Assembly (NCBI RefSeq): GCF_000178855.1
Contig: NZ_ADVG01000001.1
Span: forward strand, 3,509,481 to 3,573,480
Direction: 5' to 3'
DNA: 64,000 nucleotides
DNA from: Ktedonobacter racemifer DSM 44963
GTDB taxonomy: Bacteria > Chloroflexota > Ktedonobacteria > Ktedonobacterales > Ktedonobacteraceae
The position numbers were made by a program, and so were the translations under genes. The notes beneath the pieces were generated by a model. The model had not been told where the DNA came from, searched no databases, and saw only the letters and a program-made list of their open reading frames with translations. Shown here piece by piece: positions 42,335-51,003 of the stretch; the first letter of the stretch is position 1; every line of letters begins with the position of its first letter.

Positions 42335-43045
42335 ATGAGTGGTAAATCGCAACGACGCCTTGTATCCACTAACTCTATGTGCTCTTCGCATCTCTTCACC
42401 ATACTCACGCTTAGTCTGCTCTTCGTACTCGCAGCCTTCATTACCGCCTGCGCTAGCGATGGCGGCACCGGTCGCAACATCGCCAGCCAGACCAGCACAA
42501 CGAGTACCGCTACCCCAGCCAGTAGCTCTACAGGTTCCACCAATGGCAATGACAGTACTGCCAATAATGGTGGTCAGCAGCCCACCAATACGGGAACAAG
42601 CCAGCCAGGCAAGGAATATCATGTCAAGGTCTACTTCTCGAAGCATAGCCAGGATAGTATGACCCTGGTCTATCCCGTTAACCGGACCACTACAAGCCAG
42701 GCCGTTGCTACCGCCTCCCTGCAATACCTGATCGCGGGTCCCAATGCCAGCGAGCAGTCACAGGGGTACTATACCGAGCTGACCTCTATGCTCCAGGGCG
42801 CCTCCACGTGTGAAGCGGATTTCACTATTAAGCTCAACACCAAAGGCAGCACCCCCGAGACAGGAACCGCCACCGTTCAGTTCTGCCGGGATCTCAGTTC
42901 GGCGGGAATCGGCATGGATGCACGTGTGCAGTCACAGATCAATGCCACACTGAAACAATTTCCCACGATCAGTAAAGTGATCATTCTCACGCGCGGTGGA
43001 AATTGCTTCGGTGATGAGAGTGGCGCGAATATGTGCCTCCGCTAG
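42335..43045 (+). CDS. GerMN-domain lipoprotein
   Basis: A 236-residue probable lipoprotein: basic start, hydrophobic stretch (ILTLSLLFVLAAFITAC) and lipobox cysteine C39. A Ser/Thr/Asn-rich linker of about 60 residues follows, and then a GerMN (sporulation/spore germination-type) domain with YHVKVYFSK, VATASLQYLIAGPN and the closing strand VSKVIILTRGG-like SKVIILTRGGNCFGD. The domain is common in cell-envelope proteins of Gram-positive and related bacteria. ATG 42335 follows AAGGAG. Ktedonobacteria sporulate, so a link to spores is possible but not shown here. Confidence 0.82.
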   Translation: MSGKSQRRLVSTNSMCSSHLFTILTLSLLFVLAAFITACASDGGTGRNIASQTSTTSTATPASSSTGSTNGNDSTANNGGQQPTNTGTSQPGKEYHVKVYFSKHSQDSMTLVYPVNRTTTSQAVATASLQYLIAGPNASEQSQGYYTELTSMLQGASTCEADFTIKLNTKGSTPETGTATVQFCRDLSSAGIGMDARVQSQINATLKQFPTISKVIILTRGGNCFGDESGANMCLR

Positions 43046-43056
43046 CTCTCACTGGG

Positions 43057-43142
43057 GATATGAGGAACGGGTGTGTGGCATGGGCGAATGCCCGTGCCAC
43101 ACACCCGTTCCTCATATCTTTGAGCGCCGCAGGCGCGAAAAG
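43057..43142 (+). repeat. Hairpin with one conserved flank after GerMN gene
   Basis: 29-nt arms (43057-43085, 43090-43118), loop gaat, with one mismatch that is U-G on the + strand (43081/43094). Flank gagcgccgcaggcgcg follows at 43122. It lies 11 bp after the stop codon of the rightward gene. Confidence 0.85.
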
Positions 43143-43258
43143 TAAATGTACCATTCACATGCCAAAGATAGTACAATAGAGAGACACAAACGCGCGATTT
43201 TCCCATCTCCCCAAAGACTTCTTCAGGTGGCAGATGTAGCAGTAAAGAAGGATAATTT

Positions 43259-44434
43259 ATGGCTCTCACAATTGGTATTATTGGTTTACCCCAAAGTGGC
43301 AAAACCACCCTATTTAACACCCTGACGAAAGCTGGGGCACCCGTCAGTGGTTACGCGACCAGCACCGTACAGGCGAACCTCGCCGTGGTCCAGGTGCCCG
43401 ATACACGCGTAGATTCTCTCTCTGAGATCTTTCAACCTCGCAAGAAGACCTATACGACGGTTGAGTTTGTCGACGTGGCAGGCATGGGCCAGGCTACGCA
43501 AGCGGCCAAAGAGAAGAAGGAAGGGCTGAGCGCGGAATTCCTCGGCCACATTCGTAACGCCGATGCGCTGGCAATCGTGCTGCGCACCTTCGCCAACGAT
43601 AATGTGCCCCATGTGTACAACACTATCGATCCCATACGTGACCTGGATAGCCTGAACGCGGAACTGGTCATGACCGACCTCTCGACCATCGAGCGCCGTA
43701 TCGAGCGCACAAAGAAGGCCGCCAAATCCGGTGATAAGAAATATCAGCAGGAGCTAGATCTCCTCCTACGCTTGCAGGAAGCCCTCAACGAGTTAAAGCT
43801 CGCGAGAGAGGTTGAGATCTCCGCGCAGGATAAAGTTGTCACCGACGAACTCTTCTTACTAACACTCAAGCCACGCATGTATGTGCTCAACACAAGCGAA
43901 GACATGCTTGGTTCGGCCAACGAAATCCTGGCAAAGATCGAGCAGGGCGAGGTCGTCGATCCCGAGGCAGTGCAGAAGGAGTTGAAGGGCATTGCGCAGG
44001 TAGCCCTACGCGCTAAAGAAGAGGGTGCACAGGTCGTTGCTGTCTCGGCGAAGCTTGAGGCCGAGCTCTCTGAACTCTCCGAGGAGGAGTCCAACGAGTA
44101 CCTGGAGGCCCTGGGACTGCCCCAGCTTGGCGCGGATCGCGTTATCCAGGTCGGATACCGCCTGCTGAACCTGATTACCTTCCTGACCGCTGGCGAGGAC
44201 GAGGTACGCGCCTGGACCGTGACGCGGGGCGCGAAGGCACCCGAAGCAGCGGGCAAGATCCATACTGATATCGAGAAGGGATTTATCCGCGCCGAGGTCA
44301 CACACTTCAATGACTTTATGGAGTGTGGCTCCTTCGCGGCGGCCACCAAAAAGGGCGTTCAGCGCCTGGAGGGTCGCGAGTACGAGATCCAGGACGGCGA
44401 TATCGCCCACTTCCGCTTCAACAAGGGTAAGTAA
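43259..44434 (+). CDS. ychF: YchF/OLA1-type P-loop ATPase/GTPase
   Basis: A ribosome-associated Obg-family nucleotidase that hydrolyses ATP better than GTP. 391 residues. G1 reads GLPQSGKTT (8-16), where most YchF proteins have GLPNVGKST. The switch II region is DVAGMG. Helical hairpin region YQQELDLLLRLQEALNEL is followed by the C-terminal TGS/DUF933 domain with GFIRAEVTHFNDF and the end VQRLEGREYEIQDGDIAHFRFNKG, split here as YEIQDGDIAHFRFN. ATG follows AAGGATAATTT. Stands alone between hairpins. Confidence 0.92.
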   Translation: MALTIGIIGLPQSGKTTLFNTLTKAGAPVSGYATSTVQANLAVVQVPDTRVDSLSEIFQPRKKTYTTVEFVDVAGMGQATQAAKEKKEGLSAEFLGHIRNADALAIVLRTFANDNVPHVYNTIDPIRDLDSLNAELVMTDLSTIERRIERTKKAAKSGDKKYQQELDLLLRLQEALNELKLAREVEISAQDKVVTDELFLLTLKPRMYVLNTSEDMLGSANEILAKIEQGEVVDPEAVQKELKGIAQVALRAKEEGAQVVAVSAKLEAELSELSEEESNEYLEALGLPQLGADRVIQVGYRLLNLITFLTAGEDEVRAWTVTRGAKAPEAAGKIHTDIEKGFIRAEVTHFNDFMECGSFAAATKKGVQRLEGREYEIQDGDIAHFRFNKGK

Positions 44435-44436
44435 AT

Positions 44437-44488
44437 TAAAGGGTTGAGTAGCAGGCTGACCAGAGGCCACCTGCTACTCAACCCTTTA
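44437..44488. repeat. Hairpin between convergent ychF and EamA genes
   Basis: 19-bp arms (44437-44455, 44470-44488), 14-nt loop, beginning 2 bp after the ychF stop codon and ending 15 bp before the end of the EamA gene. It could end both transcripts. Confidence 0.8.
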
Positions 44489-44503
44489 CTCTAAATCTCT
44501 CTC

Positions 44504-45439
44504 TTATCTACGCTTGCGTAGTGAGACCAGGGCCACGCCTGTGAGAATAATCAGCATCGCAATGATGCCAACAGGCGCAATCTGTTCACCAGCCATCAGG
44601 GCGCCCAGACCAACCGCCACAATTGGGTTGACATATGCATAGCTCGTCGCCAGGGCGGGCCGGACCCTGCGCAGGAGATAGCCATACGCGGTATATCCTA
44701 CCAGTGAGCCAATCAGGACTAGGTAGAGCATCGCCAGCCACGAACGGGTCGAGGGCCAGCCGCTTATGTGCTCACCCAGCCCCACACCTAACAGAAGAAG
44801 AGCCACTCCTCCACCCAGCATCTGGGTCGCACTAGCCATCAGACCTGAAGCCATAGGAAAACGTGAACTGAGCGCGGAACCCAGTGACCAGCAGAAAGGG
44901 GCAATCAAGAGCGCCAGGGCGCCCTGCGGATTGGTCCAGAGTCCATGCTCCAGGTTCAGCATAATGACGCCGACAAAGCCCAGTCCCAGCCCCAACCACT
45001 CGAAGCGTGAGGGCCAGCGCCCCAAAAGGCCAAAGATCAATGCCGAATAAAGTGGAACTGCCGCCAGGGCGATAGCCACGATTCCCGTCGCCACCCACTG
45101 CTCCGCGAATGAGACCATGCCATTACTACATACCAGCATGAGCACGCCAATAATGGTCGCGCCACCCCACTGTTTCCCGGTAGGCGCGGCATGCCCGCGC
45201 AGGCGCAGAAAAGCGTACAACAGGAGACCAGCACAGATAAAACGTATACCCGCCATGAGAAAGGGCGGAAAGCTCTCAATAGCGATACGCATTCCAAGAT
45301 AGGTCGAACCCCAGATAATATAGAGCGCGACCAGCGCCAGGCCCACCCCCAGCCGCTCACGCGAACTCAAGGCGGGCGCAGTGCTCTGCGCTGCAGGAGC
45401 AATAACAGGTTCAGAACGTGTCAATTGTACTTTGCTCAT
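44504..45439 (-). CDS. EamA/DMT family transporter (YedA/RhaT-like)
   Basis: A 10-helix inner-membrane transporter of 311 residues from two EamA halves. The first contains LYIIWGSTYLGMRIAI and PPFLMAGIRF, the second has the same layout ending GVALVSLRKRR. DMT carriers export amino acids or other metabolites. ATG 45439 (MSKVQL) lies 14 bases after TTTGG; a start 4 codons upstream is possible. It is convergent with ychF. Substrate cannot be inferred from sequence alone. Confidence 0.88.
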   Translation of the reverse strand: MSKVQLTRSEPVIAPAAQSTAPALSSRERLGVGLALVALYIIWGSTYLGMRIAIESFPPFLMAGIRFICAGLLLYAFLRLRGHAAPTGKQWGGATIIGVLMLVCSNGMVSFAEQWVATGIVAIALAAVPLYSALIFGLLGRWPSRFEWLGLGLGFVGVIMLNLEHGLWTNPQGALALLIAPFCWSLGSALSSRFPMASGLMASATQMLGGGVALLLLGVGLGEHISGWPSTRSWLAMLYLVLIGSLVGYTAYGYLLRRVRPALATSYAYVNPIVAVGLGALMAGEQIAPVGIIAMLIILTGVALVSLRKRR

Positions 45440-45836
45440 CAGATTTTCCAAACAGATACATAAACGTCTTTTTCATACAATAATCAGATGCCACAGTCTT
45501 AAAACAGAAGATGCAAATACATAACTTCTACAGTACCCGAGAAAGTGTTGCATTGCCACAGCCAATCCGCATCAAATCCCAACACATTGGCCCATATCTC
45601 CTGCCATCAGAGCACTGCCATACAGCCATCGCTAAACAGCGAGACACACACATATACGCACTGACAAAAATATTCAATATCAAAGGCAAGCTCTCAAAGA
45701 AAGCGAACCCAGGGAAATACATCAATATGTGGTACTATGCTAGAGTAGTATGTGGCAGACAGCCAGATATCTCTTCCACTCATAACTCCAACAGGTTCTA
45801 GCGTCCTGCATAGCCAGCGTTCAGCAAGGAGGAAAC
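45440..45836. other. Intergenic region, divergent EamA / M20
   Basis: About 400 bp with no supported gene. A 96-codon frame at 45511-45801 has no ribosome binding site and atypical composition. There is no long hairpin. Promoters for both flanking genes must lie here. Confidence 0.4.
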
Positions 45837-47036
45837 ATGTCCGTATCCCCCATTGATATGTTAAAAGCCGAAATTGATGAGTTGATCCCAGACCTGGTCG
45901 CAACGCGTCGCGACCTGCATGAGCATCCCGAACTGGCCTTTGAGGAGGTGCGCACTTCGAGCATCGTGACGCAGCGCCTGCAAGCCCTGGGCCTTGAGGT
46001 CCAGACTGGCATCGCAAAGACAGGCGTCGTCGGCCTGCTACGCGGAGAAGCGGCTCCTGCAAACGCTCGTACCATTGCTATTCGCGCCGATATCGACGCC
46101 CTCCCCATCCACGAGCTAAACGAGGTCGACTATCGCTCGCAGACCGATGGCAAGATGCACGCCTGCGGACACGATGGCCACACTGCCATCGCACTTGCTG
46201 TCGCCGATATCCTCACTAAGCGTCGCGCTGAATTGACGGGCAATGTCAAGTTTATTTTCCAGCCCGCCGAAGAGCGCATAGGTGGCGCGAAACCCATGGT
46301 CGATGAGGGGACAATGCAGGGCGTTGATGCCGTTATCGGCCTGCACCTCATTAGCAATATGCCCATTGGCAAAGTTGGCGTGCGTAGCGGCACCGTCTTT
46401 GCCAGCGCGGACACACTGAATTTTACGGTCAACGGCAAGGGCGGGCACGCCGCAATGCCTGAAAGCGCAATCGACCCTATCGTCATCTCCGCGCATATCA
46501 TTACGGCCCTGCAAACCCTGATTAGCCGCGAGACCTCGCCCTTCAGCCCCGCGGTCATTACCATTGGAACATTGAAAGCAGGAACAGCCTCCAATATCAT
46601 CCCGGAATATGCCATCATGGAAGGCACTATGCGCTCCTATAGCAAGGAGCATCGCGACTACCTGCTCAAGCGCATCAGCGAGCTTTCACAGGGAATTGCC
46701 AGCGCTATGGGCGGCTCCTGCGAGGTAACGCCCAACCAGGGCTGCCCACCCTGCACCAATAATCCCGAAATCACTAAGATTGTGCGCCAGGCGGCTATTG
46801 GCGCCGTGGGAAGCGAGAACGTCGATGAAAGCGAGGCGATCTTGATTTCCGGTAGCGACGACATGGCGCATTTCCTCGATGCTGTGCCTGGCTGCTACTT
46901 CATCGTCGGTTCCGGCAATGTCCAGAAAGGCTCCGACTTTCCTCATCACCACCCACGCTTCAACCTCGACGAGGATGCGCTCCCCGTTGGTGTTGAGGTT
47001 CTGACACGCTCAGTCTTCGAGTTCTTCGAATCTTAA
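45837..47036 (+). CDS. M20-family amidohydrolase (N-acyl-amino-acid/hippurate type)
   Basis: A di-metal peptidase-family enzyme of 399 residues that removes acyl groups from amino acids or hydrolyses similar amides. Motifs: RRDLHEHPELAFEE, MHACGHDGHTA (metal Cys/His pair), the Glu-Glu of PAEERIGG, HLISNMPIGKVG, and the dimer/metal site near DFPHHHPRFNLDE. ATG follows AAGGAGG. The transcript ends at a strong terminator. A peptide-binding lipoprotein lies downstream but behind that terminator and its own promoter. Confidence 0.92.
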   Translation: MSVSPIDMLKAEIDELIPDLVATRRDLHEHPELAFEEVRTSSIVTQRLQALGLEVQTGIAKTGVVGLLRGEAAPANARTIAIRADIDALPIHELNEVDYRSQTDGKMHACGHDGHTAIALAVADILTKRRAELTGNVKFIFQPAEERIGGAKPMVDEGTMQGVDAVIGLHLISNMPIGKVGVRSGTVFASADTLNFTVNGKGGHAAMPESAIDPIVISAHIITALQTLISRETSPFSPAVITIGTLKAGTASNIIPEYAIMEGTMRSYSKEHRDYLLKRISELSQGIASAMGGSCEVTPNQGCPPCTNNPEITKIVRQAAIGAVGSENVDESEAILISGSDDMAHFLDAVPGCYFIVGSGNVQKGSDFPHHHPRFNLDEDALPVGVEVLTRSVFEFFES

Positions 47037-47050
47037 AGATCCAGGTTCTA

Positions 47051-47103
47051 CGAAAAAAGGAGACTTGGGGAATGTTAATCATTCTCCAAGTCTCCTTTTT
47101 TCG
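47051..47103 (+). terminator. Rho-independent terminator after M20 gene
   Basis: 23-nt arms (47051-47073, 47081-47103), loop gttaatc, with a single G-T (47069/47085) that is a G-U pair in the + strand RNA. Six T near the right end (ccttttttcg) and six A on the left fit a classic terminator. Confidence 0.9.
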
Positions 47104-47133
47104 TTCAAGATAAGACATTATTGATCAGTTTTG

Positions 47134-47153
47134 TGTCACATTCTGTCACATTC
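47134..47153. promoter_or_regulatory. Tandem 10-bp direct repeat upstream of peptide-binding protein
   Basis: Two adjacent exact copies of tgtcacattc (47134-47143, 47144-47153), 116 bp before the start codon of the peptide-binding lipoprotein and one helical turn apart. The spacing fits a regulator-binding site, but no regulator is identified. Confidence 0.45.
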
Positions 47154-47268
47154 TTTTTATTTTTGATTTTTTATTTTCGTTTGTGTGCCATTTGATGTGA
47201 GAATTGCTCAAAACCTGAACGTAGTTATTACAATAGTGTAAGCTTGGTTACAACAAGGAGGTTTGAAG

Positions 47269-49029
47269 ATGCGACTCCAACAAGCACGGTGGCTGCGCCA
47301 GGATTATTTGCGCACCCTAGGACTTATCGTCTGTCTACTAGCCATACTGATGACTGCGTGTGGAGGCACCTCACAAAGTGGCTCTGCACAGAAAGCTACC
47401 GACGATAAACAAGTCTTTGTCTACCCCATCTCAGGAAAAGATATCTCCACATTTGATCCCGCCACAGCCGAGGATAACGCCTCTGTGGTCGCTAGTGGCA
47501 TGGTCTTCACAGGACTGGTACAGGTTGATGAGAATCAAAAGCTCATCAAGCAGCTAGCCGAGTCCTATAGCGTCGCTAATGATGGTTTGACCTGGACATT
47601 TAAACTAAGACCAAATCTCAAATTCAGCGATGGTTCCTCTCTTACCGCGCAGGATGTACTCTACAGTATTAATCGCGCGCTCGACCCCAAAACCAAATCT
47701 ACGACTGCCCCTATCTACCTCAATCTGATCAAAGGCGGATCAGACTTTAATGCAGGGAAAATTCCCACACTGATCAACGTTGGGCTCTTTGCTCCCGACC
47801 CCTCGACGGTAAAGATTGTTACTGAGAAGAGAGCGGTCTATTTTCTCTATACGCTTGCCTATATTAGCTCATTTGTGGTTAACAAGAAGGTAATCGACAA
47901 ATATGGGGATCAATGGACGGATCATCTAAGCGAGGGGGCAGGTGCAGGCCCCTTTATCAACTCTAAATATATCAAGGGCCGAGGCCTTGAGTTTACTCCT
48001 AACCCGAACTACTACGGTTCTAAGGTTCAACTAAAGAAGGTCGTCATGCCCTTCTATCAGAGCAATGACACAGTTTACCGAGCCTACCAGGCTGGGCAGG
48101 TTAGCTGGGGGAATGTCTCCTCGGCCAATGTCGAAAGCGCGCGTCAACTCCCCGACAAGCAGTATCACGCAGTCCCAGCCCAATCCATCTACTACCTCAC
48201 CATGAACTACTACAGCAAGCCCTTTAATAATATCAAGGTGAGACAGGCCCTGGCGCTGGCTTTGAATAAGGAGCAGATTGCGCATAGCATCTATAAAGAC
48301 AATGTCATTCCGACCAATCATATCGTTCCCAGCGGCATCCCGAGCTATAACCCAGACCTGGCGGGTCCAGCAGGAGTTACCTCGCTTAAAGGTGACCGCA
48401 CCAAGGCGAAACAGTTGTTTAATGAGGGGCTGCAAGAAGAGGGTTTAAGTGTTAAAAACTTCCCTACCATCTCGCTCTACTACAATGCGGCCTGGCCTGT
48501 AGATGATCGTAATATGCTTACAGCGGCCCAGCAGACATGGCAAGAGGTTCTGGGTATCTCTATCAAACTTGAGGGCATGGATTATCCCTCGCTCCTCAAG
48601 CGCAACGATGAGACTCACGGCAATCCCAATGGCATGCAGATGTGGTTTATTCGCTGGGGCTCGGACTATCCAGATCCACAGAACTGGTTAACCCTGCTCT
48701 TCGATAAGAACTCATCCTACAATAGCGAAAACTTTGGTCTGAACACCCAGGTGAAAAGTGCCTCACGCCAGCAGCAGGCAATTGACCTGATGCAACAGGC
48801 TGATGGTAACATTGACAATGCGGAACGCATTAAACAATATCAGCAGGCCGAACAGATTCTGGTAGACGAGGTAGCCTGGCTCCCAATCTACCAGGCCTAT
48901 AATCCCACAGTCGTCAAACCCTGCGTTGAGGGCCTCTCCCCTACCGCACAGGGCCTTCCCGCTGGAGACAACTGGGCCAACCTCTACATCTCAACGCAAA
49001 CGCCCTGCACACTCAATAGCTCGCTCTAA
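47269..49029 (+). CDS. Peptide/oligopeptide ABC transporter substrate-binding lipoprotein
   Basis: A family-5 extracytoplasmic solute-binding protein (OppA/DppA type), 586 residues. Signal with lipobox LMTAC (C31). SBP_bac_5 landmarks are ISTFDPATAEDN, LAESYSVANDGLTWTFKL, LRPNLKFSDGSSLTAQDV and the C-terminal region around YPDPQNWLTLLFDKNSSYN. It binds peptides or another solute and passes them to a permease, but no permease or ATPase gene is beside it, so it is an orphan here. ATG 47269 follows AAGGAGG. Tandem repeats upstream suggest regulation. Confidence 0.92.
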   Translation: MRLQQARWLRQDYLRTLGLIVCLLAILMTACGGTSQSGSAQKATDDKQVFVYPISGKDISTFDPATAEDNASVVASGMVFTGLVQVDENQKLIKQLAESYSVANDGLTWTFKLRPNLKFSDGSSLTAQDVLYSINRALDPKTKSTTAPIYLNLIKGGSDFNAGKIPTLINVGLFAPDPSTVKIVTEKRAVYFLYTLAYISSFVVNKKVIDKYGDQWTDHLSEGAGAGPFINSKYIKGRGLEFTPNPNYYGSKVQLKKVVMPFYQSNDTVYRAYQAGQVSWGNVSSANVESARQLPDKQYHAVPAQSIYYLTMNYYSKPFNNIKVRQALALALNKEQIAHSIYKDNVIPTNHIVPSGIPSYNPDLAGPAGVTSLKGDRTKAKQLFNEGLQEEGLSVKNFPTISLYYNAAWPVDDRNMLTAAQQTWQEVLGISIKLEGMDYPSLLKRNDETHGNPNGMQMWFIRWGSDYPDPQNWLTLLFDKNSSYNSENFGLNTQVKSASRQQQAIDLMQQADGNIDNAERIKQYQQAEQILVDEVAWLPIYQAYNPTVVKPCVEGLSPTAQGLPAGDNWANLYISTQTPCTLNSSL

Positions 49030-49096
49030 GCGCTTACAGTAATGGAGAGCGGGGCATATGACTTGTATGCCCCGCTCTCTTGCCTTTTTGGAGAGC

Positions 49097-49200
49097 CTTC
49101 ACGCCTACGGCGATCTGGGGTAGGTGGTAGGGGCATGTGGCGCGAGCGAATGCTCGCGCCACATGCCCCTACCACCTACCCCGAGGCGAGCTTGCGAGCC
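49097..49200. repeat. Composite hairpin element with both conserved flanks (inverted)
   Basis: Left flank cttcacgcctacggcgatc (49097-49115), perfect 31-bp arms (49117-49147, 49152-49182; loop gaat), right flank gaggcgagcttgcgagcc (49183-49200). These are the reverse complements, in reverse order, of the flanks at 17663-17770, although the hairpin sequence between them is unrelated. It starts 68 bp after the upstream gene's stop. Confidence 0.85.
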
Positions 49201-49314
49201 AAGACATAAGAGAAAGAGTGACTTTTAAAAACCTTGAGACCTACACGGGTGCGTTCCATTTTTTTGCAAAGAGGGCCAAGCCGCAGGCAAGCGGCGGCTC
49301 TCCATCCTAGTGGG

Positions 49315-49848
49315 TCATTTGTCAATTGTATAGCCTTTTACCACTGCTGCTCCTGATCCAGCTAAACGTCTGACACGAGCACGTTCGCGTCTCCGCCGTC
49401 GCTTGCCATTCCAGACGAAAGGGGTCGGTTGCTTGTTCCAGCCAGAGACGGTCTGCTCCAACCAATCGATGATTTCCTGAGCGGTTTTGGGATGCTGCCC
49501 GGCCAGAGCGCGGGGAATGCGGTCGAGACCCCCAAAGAAGCGTTCCAGAACGGGGGCTTTCGTCGCTAAAATGAGCGAACACGAAAAGAGGACAATGGCT
49601 GTCGTACCCAGCATCTCACCAAGATACCTGCTAGTCGGTTGACCTGCTGGTCGAAACAGGAACCAGAGCAAAACCGTGACGATGTTGAGACCGATGATGG
49701 TTCCACCTCCGAGAACCTCCTGCATATATCCCAGCAATTCCCTCACATGGAGAGGATGCTTCGAGGGGCGTGTGTTCTTGTCAGACGAAGACACTTCCGA
49801 TTGTGCCATGCTCTCATGTGTTCTTTCGAGAGGCTCGTACGGATACAT
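49315..49848 (-). CDS. Two-span membrane protein, unknown function (177 aa)
   Basis: A 177-residue protein with a polar N-terminus, two hydrophobic helices (about 48-68 and 85-103), and a basic C-terminal region with RRRRRERARVRR near 150-161. ATG 49848 is preceded by AAGGAGGGAG, a strong ribosome binding site, so it is likely a real gene. No family was recognised. It begins the accessory-looking stretch on the right and follows a composite hairpin element. It could be a small regulatory or low-affinity iron permease-like membrane protein, without real support. Confidence 0.65.
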   Translation of the reverse strand: MYPYEPLERTHESMAQSEVSSSDKNTRPSKHPLHVRELLGYMQEVLGGGTIIGLNIVTVLLWFLFRPAGQPTSRYLGEMLGTTAIVLFSCSLILATKAPVLERFFGGLDRIPRALAGQHPKTAQEIIDWLEQTVSGWNKQPTPFVWNGKRRRRRERARVRRLAGSGAAVVKGYTIDK

Positions 49849-50288
49849 AACTCCCTCCTTATCTAAAAATCCAGACGATGCTCTTTGCTTGACAATCTAC
49901 TCGATACTAGACATATTGGATAGAGAAAACTATACCTGTTTGAACGAACCTGCGAAGAGATTCCGCAGGTCTTTGTCTCTGCCTGATATCCTTTTCCCGT
50001 GTGGCAATGAGTGAGGCCGTCGTGTGTCGCCTTTCATCTCTGGAACAGACATGTGGCGTTGACGTAACCGCATCGGTTTTCCCTTCAAGCTGTACGACTC
50101 GCTCGTTGGGTTGTTGTACTCTCCCAAGCTGTAAATTTTGGAATTGCGTGCCTCATGGCCACTTTCGGGGTTTACTACCTGCTTGCCTGCAACGTCGAGC
50201 ACGATGTTTCTCTTGGGAATGTTCTCTTTGTACAAAGCAAGCAAACACTTTGCCCCAAATCTGGCCATGAGGCGCAGAATGTTGGGAT
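49849..50288. other. Region of uncertain coding status with imperfect inverted repeat
   Basis: A 147-codon minus-strand frame (49930-50373) overlaps the start of the DUF2306 gene's 3' end and has no ribosome binding site or known motif; I do not call it. Two imperfect copies of about 45 bp sharing gcctcatggcca lie in opposite orientation (about 50129-50175 and 50252-50300). This may be a remnant of a small foldback element. Confidence 0.35.
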
Positions 50289-50954
50289 TTACACTCTGAT
50301 TTCTTGTTGCAGACTGCTTGCCCGATCTTTTTTTAGGGCGAGTGATTGCAGGAGTCTCTGGTTGATAAACCACTCCGCAACGACAAGGGGTAAAATCCAG
50401 GATATCCAGGCTGATGTCACATAGACATCTGTAAATGGGAGATGCAGGGCGTATTGACCTAGTAGAAGCCAGAGACGCAGGATTACTGCCGCAAATGTCA
50501 GTGCGTAGTTGCGAATCATCCAGACACGGTGGAGTTGGATCTGCCTCTGGCGGATGGCACGGTAGGCTTTGGAGGCACTATAAAACCAGATGGTAGCTAA
50601 GAACGCAAACCCGACCTGCGCGACGAAGCCAGAAACCGAAAAGAGTGCCGAAAAGAAGGCGAACACGCTGCCTATGAAAATACAAATCAAGTAGATTCGC
50701 CCTATTGTTCGGTGAGCCAGCGGATACCTTGCTCGTAGACGCGTAAGAAACTGGAATGGCCCGATAAGTAATGCTATTCCTGCTGTTCCTGCATGGATTG
50801 CGAGCACGACGAAATGGATTGGTATAGCAGGGTTAAGGCCCACGCGACTGACGGCAGGATTGAATGATAAGTAAGGACCGGCAAAGACGATGGCGATTGC
50901 TATGGACAATAAAGCCATGAGGCCCCAACTGAGTTGACGTGCAAGTGATTTCAT
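50289..50954 (-). CDS. DUF2306 membrane protein
   Basis: A 221-residue integral membrane protein with five to seven hydrophobic helices. The DUF2306 pattern is visible: PAIPIHFVVLAIHAGTAGIALLIGPFQ, here split as IPIHFVVLAIHAG and LLIGPFQFL, then RAHRT-like YPLAHRTIGRIYL and the later QIQLHRVWMIRNYALTFA. His residues in these positions suggest haem or metal binding in related families, but no role is proven. ATG follows CAGGAGTAACA. It is 49 bp after the DUF4188 reading frame and on the same strand, so part of the TetR-controlled unit. Confidence 0.8.
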   Translation of the reverse strand: MKSLARQLSWGLMALLSIAIAIVFAGPYLSFNPAVSRVGLNPAIPIHFVVLAIHAGTAGIALLIGPFQFLTRLRARYPLAHRTIGRIYLICIFIGSVFAFFSALFSVSGFVAQVGFAFLATIWFYSASKAYRAIRQRQIQLHRVWMIRNYALTFAAVILRLWLLLGQYALHLPFTDVYVTSAWISWILPLVVAEWFINQRLLQSLALKKDRASSLQQEIRV

Positions 50955-51003
50955 TGTTACTCCTGTATAGTATAGTATCTCGGTCTTGGGTCTGTAGGGG
51001 ATG

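Noticed and set aside
45511..45801. 96-codon + strand frame before the M20 gene
   Set aside because: No start signal, unusual composition, and it lies where promoters are needed.
49930..50373. 147-codon minus-strand frame
   Set aside because: No ribosome binding site, no motif, and it overlaps the end of DUF2306; part of it is explained by the inverted repeat.
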